Source: Sphagnum magellanicum (Eukaryota > Streptophyta > Sphagnopsida > Sphagnales > Sphagnaceae). From it: a stretch of DNA of 64,000 nt. The stretch spans positions 14,508,001 through 14,572,000 of the forward strand of contig CM038920.1 of NCBI GenBank assembly GCA_021904315.1. The letters run 5' to 3'. The notes under the pieces are model-generated. The model searched no databases and was not told the origin of the DNA. It saw nothing but the letters and a program-made list of their open reading frames with translations. The position numbers and the translations under genes were made by a program. Shown in pieces: positions 36,773-49,249 of this stretch (position 1 is its first letter; the number at the start of each line of letters is the position of its first letter).

Positions 36773-36855
36773 TTTGTATTTTTATTTTTTATTATTTTTA
36801 AACTGTCATAAACCCTAAACCCTAAACCCAGTCATCAAACTGAAAGGTATAAACA

Positions 36856-37003
36856 ACAAGGGGTGTGTCACACTGTAGCCTTGCCATTTACATTAAAAAG
36901 TATCTTGATTTCTTAAGGCAAAAGAAGAATTATGAAAATTCAAATATTTCCCCATGCAAAAATATAATCTTCAAAAAAAACCCTCTAAAAGAAACCAAAA
37001 TGT
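36856..37003 (+). repeat. Dispersed repeat, copy 2
   Basis: This is the partner of the segment at 12,053-12,195, in the same orientation. Shared landmarks are AACAAGGGG, ACACTGT-GCCTTGC, TTCAAATATTTC, ATGCAAAAATA and AAAGAAACCAAAAT. It is followed directly by a 40-bp tandem duplication. Confidence 0.7.
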
Positions 37004-37005
37004 CT

Positions 37006-37085
37006 CATGTAGTCCTTTTTGACTGGACCCATCAGACTAAAAACTCATGTAGTCCTTTTTGACTGGACCCATCAGAGTAAAAACT
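37006..37085 (+). repeat. 40-bp tandem duplication
   Basis: Two nearly identical 40-bp units, each containing CATGTAGTCCTTTTTGACTG and then GACCCATCAGA, lie head to tail and differ by a single base in the compared part. This looks recent compared with its surroundings. Confidence 0.85.
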
Positions 37086-38922
37086 AACATCATGGTCTCC
37101 ATTTCATTTTTGTTGTAGATTATTATTAAAGGAATTTTGGGGGACATTTTTTTACCATGACAATTTTTTTTCTTTTCTTTTTTTTCTCTTTTTGACTCTT
37201 GGGCTTTTTAAGATGGAGTAGAGAAAAAAAGGGGGGGTCATTGCTTCCTTCCACCCAATTGAACTAGTTTATGGATGCATTTTTGACCGAGAAAAAAGTT
37301 ACATTTTCCATCCATCCTCGAGCGCATTCCACAACACTTGCACACATCAACACCAATAGAGCAAGACACGATTTGGTCAGGTGGGGTTGGGGTTCTTCTA
37401 CCCTTTTTGTGTGTTATTTTGCTTCTTCCATTGAAGGGGTTGGCTTCCTCGATGTTTTGGGTGACCTAAAATGATCATACTTTCATACAAAGATGAAGCC
37501 AGATGATGGACTAGAGACTTGGTGCCCCTCGACTTAAAAGCAGCTGGCCGTAAACTTTCTAAGCTGACCACTTTCGGGGAAAAGTATAGTTTTTGGGAGC
37601 TGCCCAGGCATCCTTTTTGATGGGTTAATTTCGACTTTTACTTACCAGCCACTTTTGTGGTCACTTTAATAGTAGTGTTGAAAAAAAAATCATTATTTAT
37701 TATCAAATAAATAGATGTTTTCACACAACTGAAAATAATGAAAAACCAAAGGCTTTCTTTCTTTCTTTTTTTCAAGTAAATTGCCAAATAATAATAATGA
37801 AGATGAATTTTTTTCTCTTTTATTTCATATTTCTAGATTAATATGAAATTAATTAGGCTTTTATCTGATATAACTAAAGTTGTAAGTTATATGCTTTTAG
37901 GCTAGCTGAAAATAACACCAAATAATTGAAGGGCTATGACCCACCAATAATTGGATGTCACTAGGTCAAGCATATGAAAATCATAGAGGGCAAGCTTTGT
38001 CTTGTTGTGTTGTGGATGGAACTTGTATGATATAGTTCATCCATCCATCCATCCATTTCAAGCAAAAGTTTTAGGTGACTAGAGCTTAGTTGGGTGTGAA
38101 TGGATTCTCACCTAAAAATTAGACCCATTCAAAATGCATTCCAAAATGAGAGTTCAACTTAAAGACTCTTAAGGGCGGGGTGTGTTCCCCATCCCCTACT
38201 CCACCTTCCACATCAAAAGAAAAGTAAAATTAAAAAATCAATATGATGAAAAAATCCATGTTATATATATATAACATTCTATATTTTCTTCCTCAAAATT
38301 TTGTTCTTTGGAAATAAATTAAATTAAATTAAATTTTTTAAAAAATTCAACATTTATGAAAACAACATAATTAAAAGTATCAAAGCTAATAACCAAGGGT
38401 ACTAATAACTACTATGGGTATTGAACACTCTTTTTCTTTCTCTTTTTTTTTTTCCAAAATGATGAAACAACTTTCAAAAAAATTCCAAACCTTTTCCCTT
38501 TTTTTCCATTTGGAAAAAAAAAAATTAATTCCCAGATTTCGGAAAGAAATCACCATAGCTTTTGTGTGGGTGTGTGTGTGTGTTTTTGTGCTTTTGTGTG
38601 TGTGTGTGTGTGTGTTTGGTCTGTTTGTTTGTTTGTTTGCTTGCTTGTATACCTATGCAATTCATGCATGAATCCATGCTCTAGATTTTTTTGGGCAATG
38701 CTACCCCACTGTAGAACAAGAATGATCACCACCCATCAACCCATCCACTAGAAGAATGAAAGAAACGAGCTGCTACTGAATGGGGATCATTTAGTTCTAC
38801 TAATAAGTTACCAAGTGTGGTTGATGATGATGCAATTCTTGTATGAGCAAAGCAGCTCAGCTTGGATTAAGAGTGGGGTAGGTTTGAAGTCTTGTAACAA
38901 AAAAGCAAAAAGCCCATCTAGT

Positions 38923-41712
38923 ATGGAGAGCCTTGGTTCTGGGCTTCTCCTGTCAGTCCTTGTAAGCTGGCTTGTGGTCACACTCTCTCTACTGAGCATT
39001 GTAGGTGAGGCTCCTCCCTCCTCCTCCTCCTCCTCCTCTTCTTCTGCTTCTTCTCATTGCAAGGGGTTCATCACTTGTGTGAGTTGCAGCAAAATTATTT
39101 GAGTAGAGGGATGATTCATGTGAGCCTTGTTTGTGATCATCTTCTACAGCTGCTGCAGCCAGGTTTGTTTGATCATCAACTTGTGGGGCCGGAGTTGCAG
39201 TCAAAATGTGAGAGAGAAGAAGAAGAAGAAGAAGATCATCCTGTGAGAAAGCCGTAATGGGTGTGTGTGATATCTGCAGTCTTTTGAGCATGAGTATCCA
39301 TATATCATCATCTGATCATCAACTTGTAGAGAGTTGCAGCATTTAATGTGGGAGAAAAACATCATCATCATGTGAGAGAGCCGTAATGGGTGTGTGTGTG
39401 ATATCTGCAGTCTTTTGAGCATGAGCAGCCATATATCATCATCTGATCATCAACTTGTGGAGAGTTTCAGCACTTAATGTGAGAGAAGAAGAACATCATC
39501 ATCATCATCATCATGTGAGAGAGCCGTAATGGATGTGTGTGATATCTGCAGTCTTTTGAGCATGAGCAGCAGCTATATTTCATCATCTGATCTATCAACT
39601 TGTGGGGGAGTTGCAGCAAAATGTGAGAGAGAAGAAGATCATACATGTGAGAGCTTTAATGGGTATGTGTGCCTGGCTACAGAAATTGCAGCAGCAGCAA
39701 CAGCAACAAGGAGCTTCAGTTTTGTGAACGAATGTCCGCACGAAGTATGGGTGGGGACACAAGCAAATGGAGGGATTCGGCTCTTGGCAGAGGGAGGATT
39801 TGCGCTAGCAGCAGGACAGAAAATCACGCTGGATCAGGTGGAAGCAGGATGGGGAGGTCGGTTCTGGGGTCGCACTGGCTGCACTTTTGATGCCCATGGA
39901 AGAGGGAGCTGCGAAACCGGCGACTGTGGAGGATTCCTCAAATGTGCAGGTGCAGGAGGTGAGCCTCCTGCTTCTTTGGCGGAGTTTACTCTCAACGGTG
40001 CCAACGGAGACGACTTCTATGATGTCAGCCTCGTGGATGGCTACAACTTGGAAATCAGAATCACACCCACTGGGGGAAATGGCACTTGCGGCAGCCCTGG
40101 ATGCACTAGCAACCTCAACACCCAATGCCCCAGATCCCTTCAGGTAGTGTCTTGCTGTTTTTGCTGTTCTTCTTGTTCTTCTTGTTTGTTCTCGTTCTTC
40201 TTCTTGTTGTTCTTCTTGAATGAAAGTTCTTCTTGCCAGTGTGATCTTGCAGAAGCATCATGAGATGGCCAGAGAGTGATGTATCTATCTATCTCTTTCC
40301 TGTGTGTAGAATTCTCTGGAATCTTCTGATGGTCTTCTGATGATCTTGTGATGGGCCTTCTGATGGTCTTGTCATGGATTTTCTGTTGGGGTCTTACATG
40401 CGGGTATGATCAACAACATCTGCTGTATGATCAGGTGTTGAGTGCGGGGGATGTGGTGGCATGCAAGAGTGCATGTGCAGCTTTTGGAACAGCACAGTAC
40501 TGTTGTACTGATGCTTATGGTTCACCCACCAAGTGCCCTCCAACCCGATACTCCAAGCTGTTCAAATCCGCATGCCCAACTGCATACAGCTATGCTTATG
40601 ACGATGCCAGCAGCACCTTCACTTGCTCTGGAGCCAACTATCAAATCAACTTCTGCAGCAGCAGCAATAGTGGTATCAAAATTTCCAATTGCCTGCATCT
40701 CCACTGTACTCCATTCCTAGCTTTTTTTGCTCCAATGTTCTCCATTGTTTGTGCTCCATCCTCTATTGCTTCTTTTTTGGGGGGGCTTTGAAACCTTTTA
40801 AACTTCTGACAATCTGTAAGCACCCTGGAACATTAGATTTGTTGTCCTTGCCCCATTCAAGTGAGATGGGGAAGGATCCACTGACAAAAACCAATTACAC
40901 AACAATCTTGTGTTTGGTGAGAAACACATGATCCTAGCTTTCTGCATGGGATTGAGACCTAGGAACAGACTGAAAAGCTTGGAGGCTGAAAGTAAGATTC
41001 ATGGTTGAGATTTTCGAGTTAAAAGTATAGAGCAAAAGTATTTAGACTTTAGGGTTGGAACAGATTTCATAGCTTAATATTTATGAGTCCAGATCTACCA
41101 TGACACCTGCATGTTAGATGGCAGAGAGATTGAACAGCAGTTCTTGGAAAGAACATTTGCGTTTAACAGTCAAGTGTAGAATTTGATGGACATAGAAAGT
41201 TCAGAACCACAAATTGAGCACAAGAGTTTCTTAGCACAATTTTTTGCACAGTTGTGACTTTGCTTTTGCAACTTCTTGCAGGTTCTTCTCCAGTAACATC
41301 TGAATCAAGCACTGGGGGTGAGTGTGTGTGGTGCCCTAGTAAAGTCCCAAGCTAAATCAGACTTACAGATCAAACCACCCATCAAGCATAGTGTTCACCA
41401 TCTTCTTCATTATTGTCATTCAATTAAGTTCATGATGAACTGTTGTTGTTTGCAATCACAGATTCTCCATTAAGCTCTGGAGGTGATGGGTCCGAGACAC
41501 AGTCACCACTTGGAACCAACATCATAGCTACTCCATCACATTCAGCTGCTGAGACACCAGCACCATCCCTGGTGGCCTGTATTATCACCAGCTTAGCATT
41601 TGCTGCTGCAGTCATCAGCCATTTAGTTCATTGTAAGAAACACCCAACATTTTCCATTTTGAGGTTTTTGAGGAAACACCACTCTACTGAAATCTGGGTC
41701 TTCTTTGATTGA
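38923..41712 (+). CDS. Thaumatin-like protein (PR-5 type) with C-terminal hydrophobic segment
   Basis: Five exons, 38923-39004, 39683-40143, 40435-40672, 41282-41317 and 41462-41712, join in phase to 355 residues. Exon 1 encodes a signal peptide ([19 protein letters not shown]). Exons 2 and 3 hold the thaumatin domain, with [14 protein letters not shown], then the family signature [20 protein letters not shown] and PASLAEFTL, then [16 protein letters not shown] and [17 protein letters not shown]. Acidic-cleft residues of the family appear kept. The protein is secreted and likely acts in the cell wall or defence; many relatives bind beta-glucans. A Ser/Thr/Pro-rich linker and a hydrophobic stretch near residues 308-330 follow, then a basic 26-residue tail. 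A GTAAGA donor after 41632 could remove the tail, which would leave a GPI-anchor-like end. Intron 1 carries a tandem array. Confidence 0.9.
39168..39682 (+). repeat. Four-copy tandem array (about 130-145 bp) in intron 1 of the thaumatin-like gene
   Basis: Units start with TGATCATCAACTTGT near 39168, 39312, 39444 and, more diverged, 39589. Each contains a GAGAGAAGAAGA-type or CATCATCAT microsatellite, then GTGAGAGAGCCGTAATGG, then GTGTGTGATATCTGCAG. In the last copy this end reads AATGGGTATGTGTGCCTGG, then CTACAG, which is the 3' splice site of exon 2. The array therefore repeats the acceptor region. Confidence 0.85.
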
Positions 41713-43079
41713 GATTTATGTTCCATCGTGACTTTTCATGATACATGTCCCAAAGCTTATTTATTACCCAGATGGAAAATTTGACTTCAATTCATTGTAC
41801 AAAATCTTGCAAAGAGTGAGGAATGCACTGATTTTAAGAATGTTTCCAAAACAAATTTATCTTTTGTGCTGACATTTGATATGTTTTTCAAAATGTGTCT
41901 TTGAGTATTTTCTCATCTTTGCTCTCTTACATAAAAAGTTGTGGTTTTTGTTGCAGAGAATAGATTCCATAAAATTTTGATATGGAAGGGAGTGTGTAAA
42001 AAGCCTAGGGAGTAGTCCCTTCCATATCCTGCTTTCTTCTTTGAGGTGTATGGATTTTGATTTTTTCAAAAGAACCACTGCCATATATACGTATACCTTG
42101 AAAGGGAGTGGTGAGGACCGACCTCTTCAAGTACCAAGCTAAATTCTCTGACAAGACTCTGCAAGGAGCCACTAGTGTGTACAATGCAACAACCCTGTTA
42201 CCAAGAATTCCTTCAATTGGGATGCTAGACCAAAAGGGTTGGCAACCACCACCCACCATTTCAGTTGTGGGAGCTCACCATCTCAATATAGGTAGTCCCA
42301 ATACATGTGATTAGTAACCTGATCAAAGGATGTTTAGCTCAAGTGGTTCCAGATTCTGTTTACCGCAGATTGAAAATTAGAGATCAGAAGCAACTAATGT
42401 GTCAAAGTGTCTCCAAGAATGACATTTTACTTCCCCAATCAAAAGACCCTGGAGTGGAAGAAATTTTCATGATTACTATACACAATTCTGCTCACACTTT
42501 TCTCAGTAACTTTAATTGTTCTATTTACATAATGTGGTTTGTCATTGCAATAGTTTTTCACGTCTCTTCTCAAAACACAACTATATACAACAAGAAAGGA
42601 TTGCATGGATCTCATTATCTATAAACAAAGAATTCAAGATGAGGGACGATGCTTCAAACCAATTAGTTCGTTGCCTCATCTAAGTGACCACTTGGTTGTC
42701 AATCAAATATGGCCAAGGTTTCAAAATCCTCACTCTTCATCTTTGATATGGAGACTTGTGTAGAATCAATAAGAGTTGGCACTTTTATGTAGGTGTAACC
42801 CTAGAGTGGCAAGCACTTAAAGTATGTTAGTCTAAGAATTGATAAACCAAGTTATCTTCATTATGTGTCACACTATCTACAAGAAAGAATGTTGTTAATA
42901 GAGACATTAGTTTTGAAATATTCGGTTTGAATGTTATTTTGTCAAAGGACATTAGTGGATATCTTATGTGTATGCCTTTCATTTACCCCAATTTTAATGT
43001 TTGTCCAAGTTACTAGGAAGAGGAATGGTTGTCCTCTAAATTTGATAGAACTCTTCTATCAAATATTTTGAAGATTTCT
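41713..43079. other. Spacer between the thaumatin-like gene and the copia element
   Basis: The first part is probably the 3' untranslated region of the thaumatin-like gene. Short ORFs near 42,005-42,620 have no known homologue. A segment at about 42,497-42,560 resembles one at 48,236-48,300 and may be a remnant of the downstream LTR of the copia element. Confidence 0.4.
42497..42560 (-). repeat. Possible 3' LTR remnant of the copia element
   Basis: The core AATTGTTCTATTTACATAAT followed by GT-GTTTTGTCA or GTGGTTTGTCA is shared with 48,236-48,300, in the same orientation, on either side of the copia internal region. Only some 60-70 bp align, so the assignment is tentative. Confidence 0.4.
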
Positions 43080-46000
43080 CAAGCTTATTTCATGTTTACA
43101 TGTCTCAAATGTCACTCTTCCTAATGCCTTAGTCAATATATCTACTATTTGGTCTTGTGTTGGCACATAGTCGACTTCTATGTTTCGTTCCAAAATTTGT
43201 TATCATATGAAATGATATTGAAATTCTATATGTTTAGTTTGAACATGAAATACTAGAATATGTGTTATCTTGATACTCTATCTCAAATTATCACATAACA
43301 TTTGGACCGGTATATCATTTACAACATTATTCTTGTAGCATTCTTCTAAGCTTGAATAATTATCTTGTGTTTTTAGCTAGTGACTTGTATTTTACCTTTG
43401 TTAATGAAAGTGCAACAATGGGTTGAGGTTTACTAAGCCAATTTATAGGTCATGATACTAATCTAACTAGTTTATGTTTGCCCTCTACATGCTTGGTAAA
43501 ACCTAAAATCATAGGTGCATGTCTACTATCTTAGGGCAATAATAAATTTTTATAACATAAAAAGCAATAATAATACAAAAAAATTAATCAATTTTTTTTT
43601 TAAATTAATTAAATTTTCATCAAAGCCTTATTGAAGTTTTTTAAATAACATCAAATTATTTTTAAACATTTATATCTCAAAAAATAATTTTATATTAAAA
43701 TTTTGATTTATTTTAAAATTCATGTTTTATTTAAATAAATTCTTTCATAATTTTTCAAATCAATTTTTTAAGAATCTCATTTTAATAAGATTTAAAGGAA
43801 TTGAAGCTAATTATTTGTATGTTAATTAAACAAATTTCATTTTAAAAATTAGTCATATGATATATATATATATATCATAATGATATGAAACCTCTTGATA
43901 CAAAAAAGCAAGTGACAACCCAAAATAAATAAAATGATATAGAGGCATGATTAAATCAGTTACTCAATATTCATATTTTGAGAAGAAACTCAACAAGTAG
44001 ATGGATAGATTTCAAAACAACCCATCAATTGGATGGGTGCACCCAAAATCTACACATGCATGTCCATTAGCTTGGGGCAATAAACACACAACCATTGGTT
44101 GATATCTGAATTTTTAAATCCCTCAATCAATTTAAATCTAAATATTTTTCAACCACATTGTCGTCTCCTTTGTTGCATTAAATCCAATGGTTTGCAAAAC
44201 TCCTTGAGATATTTAAATAAGTGTTTCACAATATCCAAATGTGCTTCTTGAGGGTTTGACATGATCCTTCTCACTACATTTACCATGTAACTAATGTTTG
44301 TTTCGAGTTTGTCAAATATAACAACTTGCCCTCCATTCTTATGTATTGTGTACCATATGTTTCCTTTGTCCCCATATGCATTAACACATGAAGTCTCTTT
44401 GTTATTGGATTTTTATTTAGTTTGTGATCATTCATCCCAAAGTTTAAAACACAACCATGACATAATGTTTGTAGTTCATAAAGATACAATTTCCAACATG
44501 GGTAAAATCCACCCCAAGGTGCATGTTCAATAGTCCTAAACAAGACATTTTGAAAACATTCTCCAATTGTCTTTTGAGTCTCTTGATTTCAACTATATGA
44601 TTCCTTATTACTAGTAGATCATCAATGTAAAGAATTAGGATGACGCCATTTTTCTTGCTCATTTGAAAAGTAAAGATTGTGATTAGATTCACTTCACTTG
44701 AGTCCCTACTCTGTTATATATGTGTTTGTCGATTCATACCATACTTTGGGGTCTTGCTTCAATCCATAGAGGCCCTTCTCAACTTATAAACTTTGTTTTC
44801 TTCCCCTAGTTTGTTAAAACTTTAAAGCTACTCCATGAAAACTTCTTCCTTCAATTTTCTATTGAAAAAGGTTGTTTTTACGTTTAGCTATTCTATTTTC
44901 CACCCATCAAGAATTGCCAATACAATAAGGGTCCTTATAATGCCCCATTTCACAACATGGGTGAACGTATCATCATAATGCAATCCTTCTACATATTAAA
45001 ACCCCTTAGCTATTAATCTAACCCTTAATTTTTATGGAGCCCAGTCAAATCCAAGTTTTATTTTGTAAACCCACTTCACTACACAATGAGTTATTTTCCT
45101 TCTAATAAGTCAACTAATTCCTATGTTTGATATTTATATTTACATTGATTCTTTCCATACTTGTTGAACATCTACTTTCTCAAAATTAAAAAGGCTTTAA
45201 TTTCAAACTTGGATGCAATTTTTTTTGGTGAATAGATTGTTTAAGCAATGTTTTAGCCAAAGAATATGTTATTTCTTCAATTTGGCTCCTATTTAGTGCA
45301 ACAATAATGGTATCATTTGTGCTCTCATTATTTGTTTCAATAAAGCCACCCACAATTGAACTTCCCAATCTAATCCCAATAAGTTGCCTTCCAAAGTGTT
45401 ATTTAATGGATGTCGATGTTTTAGGTGTTGTTTGAATGTGTTGATATTGCATAGTCTTTTCATTATCTTGAACATCATTACATTTTTCCATCAAAGCATT
45501 GACTAATCTCCACTAGTTGATTAATGTTGGCTCTCAACTTGAAAGTTGAGGTTTCATTAAACTTCACATCTTTACTAGTCTCTATGACTTTCTTATCTAG
45601 ATTGAACACATCATACCTTATAAACAAATGTTTTTATAATGTAGTTTGTAATTTGTTTCTCTTATGTTTTGAGTTATGTACAAATGGTTCATAGCCCAGC
45701 ACTTTAAAATGATCAAGCTTTGATAACTATTAGTGAGTTTATGAAATCGACTCACCCTTTGTCTTGCCTTGGTTGGTAATTTATTAGTCGAATAAATTAC
45801 CACATTGATTGCTTCCATCCACTCAATAATTTAGAAATTTACTAAGGGAAAACATGTTCTTGGTTCATTATAAAATAGTGTAATTATTCTATTCCAAAAT
45901 GTCATTTTGATGCGAAGTACATGAGGTTGGGTTAGTTATCATTTAATGTCTACTCCTTGCAAAACTTGATGAATGTGTTTGAAATGTATGCTTTGCTCAT

Positions 46001-47940
46001 GTCAGATCTCAAAGCTTTTGACATTAACTATCCAATCTAATTATTTACTAACAACTTGAATTCCTTGAATTCTTACTAAATGTTTCAAATTTATTTTTCA
46101 AAAAACAAATATAGGTGTACTTGGGGAAATTGTTGCCAACGTAAAAATATACCTTGTTCATCACAAAGAAGTAATTGGTAAAATTTAGTCATAGGTATCA
46201 AATTGCATTAATTCAAGAAGATTAGTTACCCTTTGAATGTTTTTCTTTAGGTATGCACCCTTGGTTAAACATATGCACATGCACTTTTCAAAATTTTCTA
46301 TGAGAGGATCAAAGATTGCCAATCTTCATTTGAACATAAATTGCATGCATTTAGGGTATTTAAACATCTTAATTTTTCATGCCATAGTTTGGTATTATTA
46401 TTGGTTGAACTAATTTTTTGATAAATAGTATTCATTTCAATATTATCAACATCAAATTTGTAAGGTCATTATTTTTATTTTTGATTCCCTCGGCAATCAC
46501 ATGTTTTGGGCCCTTTTTGGGGATCACCAAAAAATTACAAGAATAAAAAATGACTAGATTGCCTTTGTCTACTATTGTTTCTACTGACAACAAACTTTTG
46601 GTGAGGCCAAATACATACAACAACTCATCAATTTTCTTTATTGATATACAAGAAATTACAACTTGACCTTTTCCTTGTCTTCCACATTGTGGGTATGTCC
46701 TTTAGTTGATTTGACACAACTTATTGTTATTCCATTTTCAAAGTCATTCAAATTATTCTTCCCACCATTGAAATGCATGGATGTTCCTAAGTCAAAGTAT
46801 TAAGGTGCATTGTTGCTTTTGTCCATCTCTAGTGATGTCATAACAACTTCAAACAACTCATTGTTGTCAAAGTTGTTTAATCTTCCTCGCCACTAGATTT
46901 AATTTGGATTGCATTGGGTGTTTTTTTTCTTATTTGCTTTAAGTGATGCATCTTTGATTGCTCCAATTTTATTGTCATTTTTCTTTGTCTTGAGTTGTAT
47001 TTGAACTTCCAATGTCCTAGCTTATGGCATTTCTCAAGCTTGGGTTTTGCTTTGGACCTCAAGCTACCACCTTTCTCATACAATCTTCTTAAACTTCATT
47101 ACGATCCTCACCTTCATTTCTCATGTTTCCTTTCAACTTTCAATGAGTCTCCTCATGATATTATCTTGTCATGAGCTTGTCCAATGTGTGAAACTCCTCC
47201 CAATTAAAGATTGATTACACAAGTTGTCATAGTTGTTACATCCATTGTTGCCGTTACAACATCTTCAATGGTGATGAGGTTTCCCATAACATGAAGTTAT
47301 TTGATGAGGTTTTGAATCATCTTCATGTATTTGATGATGTTGTGTCTTCCTTTTAACTTTTGTTGTGTATTTAGTTGATTTCAAATTAACAATCTCCTAG
47401 CCATTGTTAGTCAAGCAATGAGATTCTCCAACTTCTTTGAAACTTCCTTCATATTGTTCATCTTTGAGATGTAAGAAATAGATCTCATCTTTGATTAAAA
47501 GATTGATCATCACAGGTAGACATTGTTTTCTTCTATCAATAAGTTTTTCATTGTGCAAAGGTACCCTATCAATATCATCTTTGATGATGTACCAATGATT
47601 ATCCTTCACAATTAGGTTCTTAAAAGGAAACCTCAATGTTTGATAATTAGCTAATCCAACCTGTTTGTTTACCTCGATTAAAAAAATGGCACTAACCCTT
47701 GACATCCTAATATGTCAATAAATTAAATGGTGTCCTCTTTAAAATTTGAACAAGAGCTTAAATAGGACTATCAAATTATGTTTTATGAATATACTACTCT
47801 CCTTTAGATACTTTTGAATTCACACCTTTTGACAGTTTAATTCTCTCAGTGATTAATTGTTCCCCAAAAACGAGAAAAGCAAGCTCATCAAGGACCAATT
47901 AATGCCTAAAAAAGACAAAGGACTCGCTTTGATACAACGT
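43080..47940 (-). mobile_element. Degenerate Ty1/copia retrotransposon, internal region
   Basis: The minus strand shows copia domains in the expected order, split by many stops and frameshifts. These are gag-like sequence (about 47,700-47,400), a decayed zinc-knuckle (KCHKLGHWKF, near 47,020), a pre-integrase segment (near 46,600) and an integrase remnant (near 45,700). Reverse transcriptase follows (KTTFFNRKLKEEVFME near 44,870; LYIDDLLVIRNH near 44,620), then an RNase H end (NIEVDYVPTQDQIVDILTKA near 43,150). A GCTTTGATACAA at 47926-47937 is the complement of an initiator-tRNA-Met primer site with two mismatches. The element cannot be active. Confidence 0.88.
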
Positions 47941-48087
47941 AAGAAAACCATGTGTGATGCATGCTTTTACCAAGTAAGGGTTTGGACTAGTGAGAAATAC
48001 ATTAGAGATCTCAATCTTTTATACAATGATCTAGTCCCTTTGTGTCACAATTAGATTTATTATTTGTTGCATGATTGGTGTATCTAC

Positions 48088-48186
48088 TCTAATCAACTAT
48101 ATATTTCAACTTCTTTGCAATGCACTAAATGGTTATTCTAATCAACTATATATATCTCAACTTCTTTGCAATGCATTAAATGGTTA
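48088..48186 (+). repeat. 49-bp tandem duplication
   Basis: Two units that start TCTAATCAACTATATAT and end with GCAAT-GCA-TAAATGGTTA lie head to tail near 48088 and 48137. It falls inside the proposed LTR region of the copia element. Confidence 0.8.
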
Positions 48187-48235
48187 GTATCAACCTTTTA
48201 GTAAGCTACGCTAATACATTTTTATATCTATTTTT

Positions 48236-48300
48236 CTCACAAACTATAATTGTTCTATTTACATAATGTAGTTTTGTCACTTTAGTAGTTTCTACAATGA
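48236..48300 (-). repeat. Possible 5' LTR remnant of the copia element
   Basis: This is the partner of 42,497-42,560. It lies about 300 bp beyond the primer-binding-site candidate at 47,926-47,937, which is where a 5' LTR of a minus-strand element should be. No clear TG...CA ends were identified. Confidence 0.4.
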
Positions 48301-49249
48301 GTAATCAAACAAAACATAAGTAAGATGATGAATATTAGAAGAGGTCCTCTATTGTGTTCATCTCAAGAACCACCTCATGATCATGGTATGTTGATTGTTA
48401 AGAAAAAGTCATGTTTTGAAGTGATTTAAGTCCATTTTGGTAAACACTAAAATACTCGGAGACTTGTGCCACTATTACTCATCAGGATAAATTATTTGAG
48501 TCAATGGGTATATCATTCAAAGTCTTGTGAACATACACGGCAAGGAAAGTAATGTTATAATGTGGAATTTGCCTTGTGCCACTAGGTTACATACATCACT
48601 TTCCACATCTTGTTGTCCATTTCAATACTCGCAGCAGCGCGATAAAGATTGTTGTGTGAAAAGAAGATTTCTTTTTTACTTTGATAATGTAGATGAATAA
48701 TTTACACTTCCATGTTTAGATAGAATATAAAAGAAATTTGAACTGAAGGAAAATACATCAATGGAACAAAGAATGTTTTGAATTTTAGGGTCATGTACAG
48801 GGATGACAAGCGCTGGGAAAGGCCACATCAAAAACCCATATCATTCCACTGCATAAATTACTGGATCATAAGTAATCCGTGTCCTTCTTTGTGTGATGTT
48901 GTTTCCCTTCAAAAGCTATCAACCTGCAATCTATGCATGAGCTCTAGTTCCATAATGGTTATCATATTCTACTTTGATGGAGTGCACATTGGATATCAAA
49001 GATTGGAGTTGAATTCCCTTCCCCCTCACCACCCCTGCCCCCTGCCCTCCAGAAAAAGAATCAACATTTGAAAGGTAACAACAACCATGGGTGGTGGTGG
49101 TCACATACATACATGTATTTTTCTTACTTTCAATATCAAGTAAAAATTACTTGTGGTTGAATTGTACACAGGTTTTTTTTCCGTTATTTGCAGGATGACC
49201 CAAAAAGGGGCACCAAGCACACAATTAATTGATGGGTCTAGGTCGGTTC

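Larger units (their letters stand above)
35621..38922. other. Spacer between the copia fragment and the thaumatin-like gene
   Basis: No gene is recognised. Opposite-strand ORFs of 140 and 119 codons overlap at 35,730-36,201 and match no family I know. The spacer contains an ATT microsatellite near 36,730-36,770, a short telomere-like run near 36,815, a dispersed repeat, a 40-bp duplication, and a GT microsatellite near 38,567-38,615. Confidence 0.45.
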
